NCBI RefSeq assembly: GCF_020360975.1
Contig: NW_025408685.1
Coordinates: 868,001 to 932,000, forward strand
Source of the DNA: Hirsutella rhossiliensis
Taxonomy: Eukaryota > Ascomycota > Sordariomycetes > Hypocreales > Ophiocordycipitaceae
Direction: 5' to 3'
Length of the DNA: 64,000 nt
The first letter of the stretch is position 1. Each line of letters starts with the position of its first letter. The notes beneath the pieces were generated by a model, which was not told the DNA's origin, did no database searches, and saw only the letters and a program-made list of their open reading frames with translations. Below, piece by piece: positions 50,761 to 63,500 of this stretch. Position numbers and translations under genes: made by a program.

Positions 50761-51567
50761 ACAAGATTCCCTTTAAGGGCTACCACCCCTTCGAGGTCTT
50801 TGTTATCTTTCCTGTCTACGTTAACCCTTTGGCCGTGCTATGCAAGAAAATCGCTGAAAAGCCTAGCTCTTCCTTCCTGCCCGGCGTCCCTTTACCTGCA
50901 CCGGAAAGGTCGTCGGCCTTCCCGACCACCGCGTTATGCTCTGCCCCCCGGGCTCAGAGCGCGATTACGCTTTTATCGTCGTCCCGGACAGCTGGACCTT
51001 TGTCGATAGGCCCCCGGCGGCCGCCACCGCCTCGGCTTCCCCTCTCGCTACGCCCTTTATGCGTCAGACCCTGTCCGCCTCCTCTACCTTCGATTCCATC
51101 CGTGCCGCCTTGTACTCCGTTGCCGCGCCGGCCTCGGCCCCGCCCACCCTCGACCTCGTCACGCCGCCGCCTAAGCGCTCCCACCCGGCCCTTGCCGATA
51201 CGCCATGAAGAGGGCGCGCTTCCTGCAGTAGCAGCATTCGCCGCTTTCCTCGTCTTCGAACACCGTCGGCTCCGCCGCCCCTCCTCCTCTCCTCCGCCGG
51301 CCGCTTCTCCGTCTCGACCGGGCGGCGTCCCCCCCGTTCCCGCTCCGACGGCCAGCCTGGATTCCCCTCTCAACTCTATCGTCGCGAGCACCTCCGACCC
51401 GCCCGCACGCCCTCTCCGCTATCGCATGCAGAAATAAGCTACGCACTATAGACCCATCGCTCTCTTACGCCTCCTACCTTTACTAAAAACGAACCGTTCT
51501 CCCTCTCGGGGTGCTGAAGGGGTTGGATTGATTCGATGCAGACCGTCATGAATCTGACATTAGACCT
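50761..51567. other. pyrimidine-rich sequence with Pro/Ser/Arg-rich frames
   Basis: The plus strand is strongly C-rich, giving long frames such as 50829-51437 and 50936-51208 (the latter with ERDYAFIVVPDSWTFVDRPP). One may be the end of an unknown gag-like ORF, but no family is recognised and base composition alone can produce such frames. Confidence 0.3.
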
Positions 51568-54500
51568 CTACCTTGTACTCTTCCATCTACCCAGGGCCGA
51601 TATGGAAGACTGGGTGTGAGGATGATCCTGGCCAAGTATCTTCTGCCGGTGATGAATGCAATCCTGCATCAACGCCTTTGCTTCCACGGCTCGGCCAATC
51701 TCATACCAAGTCCAGGCCAGGCTATTCTTGCTGGTCAGCGTGTCGGGATGCTCCTCGCCCAGCACCTTCTTGCGGGTCTCCATCACCCGCACCCCGAGCT
51801 CCTCGGCCTCCTTCCACCGCCCCTGATTCTGGTACATCGCCGCGAGGTTTGCCATGCTGGTCAGCGTCTTGGGATGCCCCTCACCTAGCACCCTCTTCCG
51901 GGCCTCCATTACCTGCACCCCTAGCTCCTTCGCCTCCTTCCACCGGCCCTGATTCTGGTACGTCGCCGCGAGGTTCGCCATGCTGGCTAGCGTGCGGGGA
52001 TGCTCCTCGCCCAACACCCTCTCCTGGGTTTCCATCACCTGCACCCCTAGCTCCTCCGCCTCCCTCCACCGCCCCTGAGTCCGGAATGTTGACGCCAGGT
52101 TTCCAATGCTGGTAAGCGCATCGGGATGCTCCTCGCCTAGCACGCTCCTCCGGGTCTCCATCACCCGTACCCCCAGTTCCTCCGCCTCCTTCAACCGCCC
52201 CTGCTTCCTATACGTCAATGCTAGGTTTGCCATGCTGGTCAGTGTGTCAGGATGCTCCTCCCCCGGTACCCTCTTCCGGGTCTCCATCACTTGCACCCCA
52301 AGCTCCTCCGCCTCCTTCCACCGTCCTTGAGTCCGGTACGTCGCCGCCAAATTCGACATACTGGTGAGCGTATCGGGATGCTCCTCGCCTAGAACTCTCC
52401 TGCGGATACGTAGTTCCTGCATCTGTAGCTCCTTCGCCTCCTTGCACCGCCCCTGTTTCCGGTACGTCGACGCTAGGTTGGCCATGCTAGCGAGCGTATT
52501 GGGATTCTCCTCCCCTAGCACCCTGTTACTGAGATCTATTAACTGCAACCCCAGCTCCTCCGCCTCCTTCCACCGCCCCTGAGTCCGGTACGTCGATGCC
52601 AGGATTGCCATGCTAGTTAGCGCGTCGGGATGCTTCTTGCCCAGGACCCTCCTCCGAATCTCTACAGCAGCCATGCTGAGCTTCTCTGCGTCGCTCCATT
52701 TGCCCTCGAAATCCAAGTAGCTAGCCACGCAATGGAGCAGTTCTGCCTTCGCCTGCTCCCCATCATCCCCTAGCCCGCCAAAATCGATCTCCAGCACAGC
52801 GTTTGCGTGCGGTAGATACGTACTACATATCGTCCGGTTCTCAAACCCCCCAATTGGATACATCTGGGATACCGTCGACAGCGCTTCCCTCCCAAACTCA
52901 CTCATCTTGCCATCGTTGGCGAGCCACTTACGCATTACTAACTGCACCAGCCGATGCATGTCCAGGCCGCCACTCTTCTCCTCTGAGATGAGGCTAAAGG
53001 CTTTTAGAAGCCCAATAGATTTGGTCAGCTCCATATTGCTCTTCGGGCCTCCGTTGCATTCCTGTGTACTATAGTGCGATAGAAACGGTATTGGAATGCC
53101 CTGCCGGTCGAACAGGCTCATCAACGAAAGCAAATCGCCCGCCAACGCATCCTGTTCCTTGATCTGTCGGAACGAGAGCATCCACGTCTGCGCCACCGCC
53201 TGTGGAGCCTCTGAGTCCCGCCCGATCGTCTCGAAGTCCTCGCTCAGCAGGTCGACGACAGTATGGTCGCTCTCGTCGAGTAGGTCGAGATATTCTTCGA
53301 TGGAAATGCAATTTGCCTGAATAAAGGCGGCCGCCTGGACGAGCGCGAGCGGCAGATGCTCCAGGCGAGAGGACAGCGCTGATAGCACGTGTGTAACTTC
53401 GTCGTCTTCCTTGAGCATTGTTTTGAGCAGCTGCTTGGATTCCTCCTCACCCAATTGCCGAATCTCCACTGTATAGGTTGCAGCGGACTTGGTCAGCCTC
53501 ACGGCTACTTTCTTGTTCCTGGTCGTCACGAGCACTGCTCCATGGTTACACTCTTGAATGTACTGTCCGAGCTTGTTTACCCCAATGGAGCTGCTACCGG
53601 CAGCGCTAAAGAAGAGCGGCTCGTCGTCAGCGTTGTCGAGAACCATGAGCCACTGCCCATTCTCCTTTCTCCCTAGCCATTGTTTTACTAGCAGAAGAAC
53701 ATCCGTTTGAGGATTATCGTGGCCGGGAATCTGGCATTCTTCTGCGATAGAAGCAAATGACTGACGAAATCGCTCGGCGTTGCTTGCGTGAACCCAGAAC
53801 ACGGACACCTCAGGACAAGCTTCTTGAAGCCAATAGACGTATGCCAATGCAATTTGCGTTTTTCTACGCTTGTCAGCATGCCTACCATGGAACGGAAATA
53901 ACATGACGCACCCAACTCCGCCCAGGCCGTGCAGCGCCACCCTGGGTCGCGACCCTGCGGCTCCAGGGCGCTGACCGAAACCCAGCAACTGCTTCAGGTC
54001 GTCCAAGATATTGGATCGTCCGACGAAGTCTTGATTCTTATTGTATGGCACAAGGACTGATGCTTTTAGTTTAAGCCAGCAAGTTCTTACAGCTTACTTA
54101 CACTTCGCGTTAAGTGCCTGCCGTCGATGACGCCCCGTCACTGCCCGTCGAGCAAGGCCCCTCAGCCTCTCGCAGGCCTTATCATACTCGGGGTCATTGG
54201 GCCTAAACTTAACCATGCCCGAATGTGACCGCGCGACGGCACAGTTGTGCTCCGGTCCGTCCTCCCACGGACGGCAATGCGTCGCTGAGGATTTGGTGAC
54301 GAGCACCTTCAGCGGTCCTGACATGGCCCAGTTGCCACTCTCATCCTGGACGAATCAGTTGGGCACTATGATAGAAGAGCCATGACAGACCTGTTTAGCC
54401 GTTGGTGATTGCATCGTCTCGTAGAAACAGACAATTTCGGATTCACCCTCGGCCCTGAGTGCTTTGTGGAAATCGCGCTGCTGGATGCTTAGAATCTGCG

Positions 54501-55483
54501 AATTGATGCGACTAATCGATTCAACAAGGAACCGATTCGGCCCGTCTCCGACCATGGGGATAAGAAAGCTGATATCCATGCCGTCGTGTGGAACGCCGAA
54601 GAAGACGATGCCATACACAGCCTCTAAGAGCTTCTTATCGTCCTCTTGCTCCGACTTTGCCAGAGTAATGAGCATCTACAGAACATATCAGCCAATGACA
54701 AGACAATAGAAGCGGTGGTATTACCTGCTTCAAGATCAGTCCTCCCAGGCTGTGGGCAATGAAGATAATAGGCTTTCTTTGCGCAGAAGAGGCCAACGGA
54801 AGGAGGCTGTTGTGGAATGCCGTTGCCAAGTCTTCCAGGTTATCGGTGTTTTGGCTCTCTGCAACCGCCGACCCATACCCATACGTCATCACGCGCGCCA
54901 TATGCCCCTCGGTAGCCTCGCTCTTGAGATCGTACGGCAGGGCGTCTCGCAGCCACATATGCTCCCCACCTCTCTCTTTGAAAGAGCCAAACGCGTGGCC
55001 CCCGAGGCCCGATATAGCAACGACACTAGGATGATTAGCACGCGCCGTTGCAAGGAGCTGGGTCCCTCCTTACTCGATTCTGTGGTCCTTGTCGGGCGGT
55101 GCGAAGAGTGTCGTCATGCCGACAAAGTCGTCGTCCAGCGTGAGGACTTGGAGGCGCGCCCCCGAAGAGTTGGTCAGATCCAGGGGTATCAAAAGTACGG
55201 TAGGGGTATCTCGGCAGGTAACGGTGCCCGACGACGAACGGCCATGGATCTCTCGTGCGAGTGATTTGACAGTCAGGTGTGAATCGCGTTCCTCGAGGAA
55301 GGACCGCAAACGGGCGAGATCCCACTCGCGAGGAACACCGCGGACACGGAACGTCTTGTCATATTTCGCTGGCTTCCCCTCGTTGCGCGCTGGACCTGGT
55401 AGCAAACGATTGCGCACCAAGAAGATGGATAAGGTGGCGACTAGCAAGAGGAGAAAGACATGGCTAGCGTCGACGAGGCCCAT
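51568..55483 (-). CDS. NLR-like protein: TM, alpha/beta hydrolase, NB-ARC, TPR
   Basis: Six exons (55483-55074, 55025-54725, 54675-54391, 54345-54102, 54056-53912, 53863-51568) total 3,681 nt, an exact 1,226 codons plus stop; the five introns are 45-49 nt. Residues 9-23 form a membrane anchor (VFLLLLVATLSIFLV). A SesB-like alpha/beta hydrolase follows (VAISGLGGHAFGSF; GxSxG in FIAHSLGGLILKQ near 225; IVFFGVPHDGMD). DFVGRSNILDDL opens the NB-ARC: the P-loop GLGGVGKTQIAL is split by the last intron, and LMVLDNADD and GAVLVTTRNKKVA resemble Walker B and RNBS-B. The C-terminus has eight 42-aa TPRs and a partial ninth (about 849-1220). By analogy with fungal NLRs it may sense ligands through the TPRs and act in incompatibility or defence. 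No defect is seen. Confidence 0.93.
51580..52698 (-). repeat. 126-bp coding tandem repeats (TPR array)
   Basis: Eight complete units and one partial unit encode 42-residue TPRs of the form WKEAEELGVQVMETRKRVLG, then EEHPDTLTSMANLA, then TYR.QGR. Units 4 to 8 are especially alike in protein and DNA, suggesting recent unit exchange or conversion, as reported for fungal NLR repeat domains. Confidence 0.9.
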
Positions 55484-56481
55484 AATAGGCGCGCGGACAT
55501 GAGTGGGGGAGTGGGCCACACTAGAAGAACATGCGTGCAGGTAAAGCTCCAGTCTGTTCTGTTATTGATCCGACGCGAAGATTGAAGAATAACGTGGCCG
55601 TCGTGACAGGCTTACGCGGGGTACGGTAAGGTTAAGGAAGCAACGTGGGTGGTTAGTTTCCATTCGTCGGAGTTGGTCGTCAGCTGCGTGAGGGCAGCAG
55701 CCCCTGGGGCGCAGCCTCGCTGATGGATTCACCAGCATACAAGCCCCTGCCAGCCTCATCCTCCCTCCCTCATCCATTTCCCTTCCGTCCCCCCTTTTAC
55801 TGTCCACGTTGCAGCGGGGGGTGGGGATGTGTGGACATCTTTTACCCGTTGGCAGGTTACTTCGTACCTCAGTAAGCCAACTTGGGGCCCCTTCCCCTAA
55901 GTTGGGCGGAAAAGTCCCGGACAGCCCAAAAAGGTCCGGACACAATCTTGGTGGTCAATTGCGGGCAAAGCTTAGCCATAGCATTCTACTAGTGTCGCAT
56001 CGAGTTTTTAAGACATACAATATAGAGCCAATTGCCTTATTTAATCGAGGTCCTTAGGAACATAGAAAATACGTGTTGTGCGGCGTCGCGCGGCGTTGAA
56101 GCGTGCGCCTTTACAAATATATATGTATGTATGTGTATTTTTCGTCCAGCGGCCGTGAGGCCGCTCAGGTCCCGGTGGGGCACAGGACGTGCTGAGCTAG
56201 GGCTGTCTACAGTTTCCCCTCGCAAACGTAAACAAACCACCATCCAGCATTTCATCGGCTCTGAGGCGCTCCGTGTTGAACCTGGTGCCCGTCAGCGGGT
56301 CGTACAGGCGCGGCAGTGAGATTGCCATTCAGTTTTGGTCTCAAGGGACCGTTGTCGGAGACTGCAGAGCGCAGCCTCAGTTGACCCGGCCGGGCAAAGG
56401 GTGTTGCAGCACCCTCTGCCTGGCCGAATCCGGGGGGAAGTTGAACAAAGGAAAGAGGTGAGGGAAAGATGATACAGCCGC
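55484..56481. other. intergenic: promoter side of the NLR gene
   Basis: No gene is recognised. Frames of 80-127 codons occur on both strands without motifs. Part of it, next to 56482, may be the 3' UTR of LINE family III. Confidence 0.4.
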
Positions 56482-59400
56482 CTAGTGGCGAGGGCAAGCC
56501 CATTCAAAGAAGGAGGTCGCCTTCGCCAGCTTGACGAATCTGTCGAAGTCTCTGCCTATTGCGCGATTGACTGCTGCAGTCGGTGAGGGTGTCAGCCTCA
56601 TCCGATGCCGCGGCTCGATCTTTCGGCAATAAAAGACATGGTTTGGCTCTTTTCGTCGGCCACATGAGCACGTCAGTCGCGCATCGTCGTGGTTGAACCT
56701 CTCGTGGTAGTCGGCAAAGTCCCCGTGACGGGTTCGGGCTGCAAGCAAGTGGTGGAGTAGCGGTCGGGGGAGTTTGAGCTCCGGGGGGCAGCCGGTCGTC
56801 GGCTTAGGTGCAGTGGCTTGTACTGTTCGGGTGCAGAGGCTTCCCACCAGGCTTTAACTGCACTTTTAGGCTGCTGCCTAGCAGCCCTGCGCAGATATGC
56901 CAGTGTCGGGACAGCGCCTGCGGGCTCGGGTTGAGAGGTTCCTGCTTTCGCTAAGGCATCGGCCTGCTCGTTGCCTGGGATGCTGGTGTGGCCGGGGATC
57001 CAGCGGACCTCCGTGGCACCGTGTGCTGTGGCCAGGGCCTGGAACTCGAGGAAGACATCCTGGGAGGAGTCTGCCGGCATGCCTCTGAGGCATGTTGCCG
57101 CCGCGATGTTGTCGAGACAAACGACTACCCTCTGCGATCGTGGGAGGCTTAGGGCAGCGCGCAGGCCCTCGAGCGCGCCTTTCGCTTCTGCATCAAAAAC
57201 CTCAGCGGGCCCAAGTCGGCCGCAGCCACTTAGGACGGTTTGCCCATCCAGATGGATGGCATAGCCATAACCGACCGCTGCATCCGAGGAGAGCGATCCG
57301 TCTGAGTAGACGACCAGAGTGTGTGGTGGCACTGACCGGAGCCAAATGCGGAAATCCGCTGCTGACTGGTCTTTCGGGGCGGTTTGCAGAGGCAGCGCCT
57401 GATCGTCGCCGAAGCGGCGAGGAGGAGAATTGGCCGCCTGCTGCAAGGCAGCAGCTGGTCACTGCGTCGAAGTCGGGTCCGGAAGCCTTCTCGCGGCACC
57501 TGGTACTTCAGTTTGATCGACCTGTGGATGACAGGGCTTGGGCCGGACTGTACGTTTCGCAAGCGGATGGGCTTCATCGAGAGACTTGAGGCGGGCCGCG
57601 AAGCGCATGCGACGCCCCTCGAGCAGTTGTATCACCGGTGGAATGCCGCTCTCTCGATGGAGGGCATTGATCGGCGTCGTCCTCCAAACAGGCAGGATGG
57701 CTCGGATGGATGTGTGAAGCGACTTGTTCATCTTTCGGATGAGTTGCTGTATCCCGGATGGTCCTTCTTTTGCTGGCTGGGTCCATCGCGGGCTGGTTAA
57801 TCCGGGTACCATGCCTCGGTGCCGTGGAGCAGCACCGGTTCGATACATGCTCTTACGGCTCTGCGAACGGCACCGGGAAGAGGACCATGTTTGGTGTTTG
57901 CCAGACTTTTCAAGTGATAGGCCACGACCTGTGCCTTGGCTGTCCACTTTTCCACGTGTGTCTTGAACGACAGGGTGCTGTCGAGCCAGATGCCTAGCCA
58001 TCGCAGTGCTCGGTCAGGGCGCTTCTCTGAGTCGCCGTGAAATATAGGCGGGCAACTTTAGGTTTGCTTCGACAGAAATGCATGACCTCAGTCTTCATCG
58101 GGTCGAAGGCGATGCCGTTGGCGGCGCCCCAGGCCACAAGTTCGTTTACATAGCGCGACGCTCTCTCGGCTGTCTTCTCCAGGGAGTTACCTATGCATAG
58201 GATACCCGTGTCGTCTGCGTAGCCGAAGCGCCCCTTCGGCTTCCCTAGGCGGTAAATTGGTTCCGTGTACAACAGAAAAAGGATGGGCGAGACTGGTGAT
58301 CCCTGGGGGAGGCCGCATTGGAGAGGCGAGCTGGGCGTGGTAGTGTCCTGGTATCTGACGCGCGCCGAGCGGTCATGCATGAAAGAACCAGCCCATCGAG
58401 CGAGATGTTCTGGCCACCCCTGCTCACGGAGGCGAAGGATCAGCCTGTTGCGGAGGACAGTGTCGAAGGCTCCTGGATGTCCATAGTCACCAACGTGGCA
58501 ACTTGTCCGCGGGCAAACGCCTCTTCAATGTCATGCAGCAGAGCGGCAACAAGGTCAACGGCAGATCTCTTCGGGAGAGCGCCAGCTTGTTGTGAATGGA
58601 GGACTCCGTAGTGGACGGAGGCCCATGCCAGGCGCCGTGCGATGAGCCGCTCGAGACCTTTGCCTAGGCAGGACAGTAGGAGATGGGTCGCCAGGCACGA
58701 GGGGTCGAGAGGTTCCTTCGGCCTGGTTTTGTTATCATGACTACTTCGGCCTCTCTGAACGGCTTCGGGTGATGGCCGATGGTGAGGCAGCCTTCGTACA
58801 GCCGCTGGACGTGGCTTCCGATAATATGCCATACCGCCTTGAGCATTTGTACCGTGATGCTGTCGGGGCCGGGAGACGTGTTTCCTGTCCGTAGGGTTGC
58901 GTCGCGCACTTCCTCAAGTGACACCTGTTGCGTGAAGGGAACGGTTTTCGTTGTGTCGACTGGGATCCACGGATCTGGGATGTGTCACGAAAAGTAGGGC
59001 CAAATAGGCATAAAGTTAGTATTTCAGAATCTTCCGGTGCTCCTCCATTTTTCCTTCTGTCCTCTGTGTCTGTTCCTTCCTTCCTCGCCCTTTTATTCCT
59101 GGCCACAATCTCGATCTTCTCCGTCTGCCTCACACCTCCGTCAATCGTCGGGGTGGCTGCGCCCCACTTTTTCCTATGACACCGTCCCTGACGGCCGGGC
59201 TGACTGTCTCAGCCGACGCATCAGAAAGCAGGCCTGACGTCCTGGCTGACTGTCTCAGCAGGAGCATCAGCAAGCAGGGAACCTCTAGAGGTCCTACGAG
59301 CGGCTTCGCAACAGGATGTCGTCGTCCGCCGTGCGCCGCTCGAGCGTCGCCCGCCGTAGGGCATTGGCTTTGTCAAGCTGCGTCTCGTAAACTACATCGC

Positions 59401-60185
59401 CTACTTGTAGGGGCGGAGGCTGGAAAGCGCCCGGTGATCTCAGCCATCGGACCGCTTTGAATACGGAGGCGCTGTCAGTGAAGCTGTCGATCAGATTGCG
59501 CCAGTAATGTCTTTTGGCTCGCCGCACGACTTTCTGGAAGTCTCTCTTTGCAAGCTGGACTTCCCGATTGAAGCCGAGAGGGTAGACTCTCCTAATCGCG
59601 CGGTATTCCGCCGCGGCGAGGCGCATTCTTCTGTCCACCAGGGCGCGCTGCGTGCCCCTTTGCGGACGGGGCGACCGGCGGCCTTGGCTGCCAGTTGGAG
59701 AAGTTCCACGAGCGCCAACGCCAGGGAATCAAGCTCTTGGGGAGACGAGGCCGCGGCCGGGATAGCTGTTGCTCCGGAATCGACCATTTCGGCGAAACGA
59801 GCGAGCTCGTCGTCAGAGGTGAGGCGGACCTTTCCTAGCGGCACCGAGGCCGGAGCCAGGTCAGCGAGTGTCACGCTGAGCGTGAAGTGGTCAGAGCTGG
59901 TGGCCAGGTGTTCCTCCACGACAGCTTCGGATAGTGGTATGTTGGAGAAGGCGAGGTCTATTGTGTTGCCATGTGGGTTCGTTGGCACATCGGCAGGGTT
60001 GAGCAAGCTAAGGCCGTTCTCAGAGGCCAAAAGGCGATGTCGTCACCTCGGCCATCGAGCCGGCCGGTTTGCCAGCTACTGTGTTTGGCGTTGAAGTCGC
60101 CTGCTACTAGGCACCTTCCTGGTGTGGTCCACTGGAGGAGCATCTCCAGTGCTTCATCGTAGTGCGGTGAAGGGTCCCATGGTTC
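56482..60185 (-). pseudogene. LINE family III ORF2, many frameshifts, 5'-truncated
   Basis: Read right to left: endonuclease (CLVAGDFNAKHSSWQTGRL near 60100; HGNTIDLAFSNIPL; SSDHFTLSVTL), linker (APWWTEECA), reverse transcriptase (GNTSPGPDSITVQMLKAVW near 58850; CGLPQGSPVSPILFLLYTEP; FGYADDTGILC near 58210), RNase H (LVVYSDGSLSSDAAVGYGYA, LDNIAAATCL, WIPGHTSIPGNEQADALAKA near 56950), and a terminal Cys/His motif (CSCGRRKEPNHVFYC) ending at 56482. The parts fall in several frames (breaks near 56700, 57450, 58000, 58420, 58680, 59300 and 59950). It is distinct from the Tad-like LINE at 41615-47041. No ORF1 is present: the 5' side meets a hAT fragment. Confidence 0.85.
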
Positions 60186-60189
60186 CCAC

Positions 60190-60536
60190 CACGAGACAAT
60201 TGAATCGCTTGATGTCCTGTTCAAGAAGCTGCAGGAGGCGGGCAAGTTTGCTGATGACCACCCTGACGCGGTTTCGACATACTACTCCCATGCCATTGAT
60301 GCTGCCCGTCTCAAGCTTGAAGAATATTTTGGACTCACGGATGCCACGCCCGCATACCGGTGCGCAGTTGCGCTGCATCCGGCAAACAAGTTCGCTTACT
60401 TCGAACTTGAGTGGAGCCACAACAAGCAATGGGTCAGCGAAGCAAAGAGAGTGGTACAGGAGGCCTATGCGAAATACGAGGAGGCGGCTATGGAAGCGGA
60501 CGCAACTGTCCCTCCGACCAGGTCGGCGTCTGCGGG
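60190..60536 (+). pseudogene. hAT transposase fragment
   Basis: The plus frame ETIESLDVLFKKLQEAGKF continues through HAIDAARLKLEEYFGLTDAT, AYRCAVALHPANKFAYFELE and WVSEAKRVVQEAYAKYEE. This is the region just before the dimerisation domain of fungal hAT transposases (the LDEYYGLTD.SP...A..L.P..K..YFE block). Only about 115 codons remain, with no TIR. It is wedged between LINE family III and the Gypsy element, both on the other strand. Confidence 0.65.
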
Positions 60537-63500
60537 GTTCTTGCTTTCCTGCCAGCGTCTCGTACCTCTCCCTAGGGCCATCATTAGTCTTGATTGGCCC
60601 GTACTTGTCCTCGAATGCCTTCATCGCAATTGTTCCTTGCAACCACTCAACTGGCTCCCAAGTCGGCTCTGCGTAGCCCGTCCATCGCACTAGTGCTTGC
60701 CTGAATTCCCCTCGTCCGCGCTTCTTCCATCTCGCGCAGAGAATCTCGTCGACATCCCACAGATCCGCGCCGGTCTCATCTTGTACCGGTGGTGGCTGTG
60801 CGTCATCCACCTTTGGCCAGGAGCCGGATCTTGATGCGCCCTCCGCAAAGGTCAACATGGAATCGCGGGTAAATTGAACCACGAACATCGAGCTCAACGA
60901 CGTGCGAACTAATTACCTTCGTGACTGTGTACTTGTGATGCAGCCAGTCGAGCTTCTTGCACGGTCGTGGTGATCTGTAGTTTGCCATCGAGAGCCACAC
61001 CTTGTCACCAACTTCAAACCGCTCCGCAGGCTGTCGCTTTGCGTTGGCTGCCTCTTCTTGTTGTTGCTGTGAGGCGGCCATCACTGCTTGCATGTACCCA
61101 TTGACCTCCTGCAGGCGACTGAGTAGGCCATCAGCTCTGCTTTCCTCTCTATCCCTTGGTGGCTCTTCCGATTCTTCGACGCTGATGGGATCGACGTGGT
61201 AACCATGCTCAGCGAAGAAGGGGCTGATCTTGGTCGTTGCGGATTCGCGATTGTTGAGTGCCAGCTGCGCGGCAGGAGCAGTTCTCCCAGTCGTCCTGCA
61301 CGTACGACACGTAGGCTCTCAGGTAGGCCTCGATCTCCTGGTTCATTCTCTCTGGCCTCCGTCCGTCTGAGGATGATAGGCCGTGCTCAATTTCTGCGTG
61401 ACACCTGCAAGACGGCAGAACCTCTTCCAGAACCTACTTAGCCAGTTGCTCCCGCGGTCGCTGACGATGGACCGTGGCATTCCGTGAAATCGGTAATGAC
61501 ACTGGAGAAAACGTTTTGCACACGGCTCAGCTTCCATGTTGTCCATCACTTCGAGGGTCACAGCCTTTGTCAGTCTGTCTACAATCACCCACAGGTACCT
61601 TGCCTTGCTCGGTCCAGTAGGCGGCAGATCTGTGATGAAGTCCATGGACAAATGGCTTCGGGGTCGATCTGGAATCGGGAGAGGCTTGAGAAATCCCTTT
61701 TCGACTGGCGCCAGATGTGTGCTCTGCCGCAGGTGTCGCAATTGGCTACGAACCGGCGAACCAGCTGGGACTGTCCAGGCCAGTAGAATCGCCGAGCCAC
61801 AATAGCCAGCGTACCTTCTCTGCCGGGGTGACCCGTCGAAACGGAGTCATGCGACTGTTGCACGATGCGGGTTCTCAACTGGTCCTTCTCGGCCTCTTCC
61901 CGACTGCCCTCTCCCCAGATCCTCCTGGCACCCAGATGCGGTCCTAAATGTCAGCCTCTTACCGGCATCGATGGCGCACTCCGAGATTTGAACTTTCAAC
62001 CCTAGGGCGGGCGGAAAGGTACGCTCACAATTCTGCACAGCTCTGTACGCTTCCTTAAAAATCGGGTCCTTCTCGGCCGTCTCATCCCAGAGCTGTTGTA
62101 GGTCCGCCTCCTCGAAGATCTTCATCTCCGGCAGAACGAACGGCTCTGAGAAATTAGAACTCGCCGCATTGATGCGTGCTCTTGTAGTCGCCGGGATCGC
62201 ATCATCCGGTATCAGCTGTATCATCCTTCCCTGTTCTCGCTCGTCGTCGATGCCCTGTGGCTTGTCTTGTTCACGGCGGGACAACGCATCGGGCACGACG
62301 GCCTCACTTCCCGGTCGATACTCGAGCTTGAAGTCGAACTGGGACAATTCGGCTGCCCAACGGCTCTGCCGTTCCGTGAGCTTCTGGCGTGTCATGAAAT
62401 ACTCCAGGTTGCGGTGATCGGTGAGGATTGTGAATGAGCCGCAGCTTCTGAGCTCGGCACTCCAATTATCGAGGCATCTCATGATGGCGAGCATCTCCTT
62501 GTCGTGGATTGGATAGTTGTACTCTGCTGGTGAAAGTCGTTTCGAGAAGAAGGCGCACGCGTGTCGACGTCCATCTTGGTCCTCTTGCGCCAGGACGCCT
62601 CCCAATGCATAGCCTGAGCAGTCCGTCTCCAAGAATGTCTGCAGACTCGGGTCCCACTGCTTGAGCACGGGCGACTCACAAAATCGTCGCTTCAGTTCAT
62701 GAAACGCCTCGTTCTCCGCCCGCCCCCAACAAAAGGCAGTTCCTTTCTTCAGCAGGGCGTCTAACGGCTGAGTGATCTTAGCGTAGTCGGGAATGAAGAT
62801 CCTGTAGTAGTTGGCGAAGCCCAGGAAGCTTCTGACACCCTTCACCGTGGTAGGGGCTTCCCATTCGCGGATGGCGTGCTGCTTCTCGGGGTCGCACGCG
62901 ATTCCCTTCCCTGCATTGACAATGAACCCAAGGTACTTGACCTCTTGTACTGAAAACTCGCACTTCGCTGGGTCTAGATGTAGGCCAGCGTCAGCGAGTG
63001 CTTGGAGAACCTTTCGCACCTTGGCCTCGTGATCGGCCTTTGAACCACTTGAGTAAATCAATACATCGTCTAGGTACGCCGTGACGAAATCATCCAGCCA
63101 CTCGCGCAACACACTGTTCATGTATCGTTGGAACGATGCCGGGGCGCCACTTAGGCCGAAGGGGCACACGAGCCACTCGTAGAGCCCGAACCTCGTGCGG
63201 AATGCCGTCTTCCATTCGTGCCCGGGGGCCATGCGGATTTTGTGGAAGGCGGCCACGACGTCCAACTTGGTAAACCACTTGGCCTTGGCCAAGTTCTGCA
63301 ACGTCTCGGCGATGAGTGGCAGCGGGTATCGGTCGCGCTTGGTGATTGCGTTCAGCGCCCGATAGTCACAGCAGAATCGCAGCCCTCCACTTGGCTTCCT
63401 CACGAACAGCACCGGCGCTGCGGCCGCCGAGCTACTCGCTCGGATGAACCCTCTATCCAAAGGTCTTTCAGGGTCTTTCGCAAGACCAACAACTCTTCGC

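Noticed and set aside
50829..51437. Proline-rich protein gene of 202 codons
   Set aside because: The plus strand is C-rich and all frames look proline/serine/arginine-rich; no second line of evidence.
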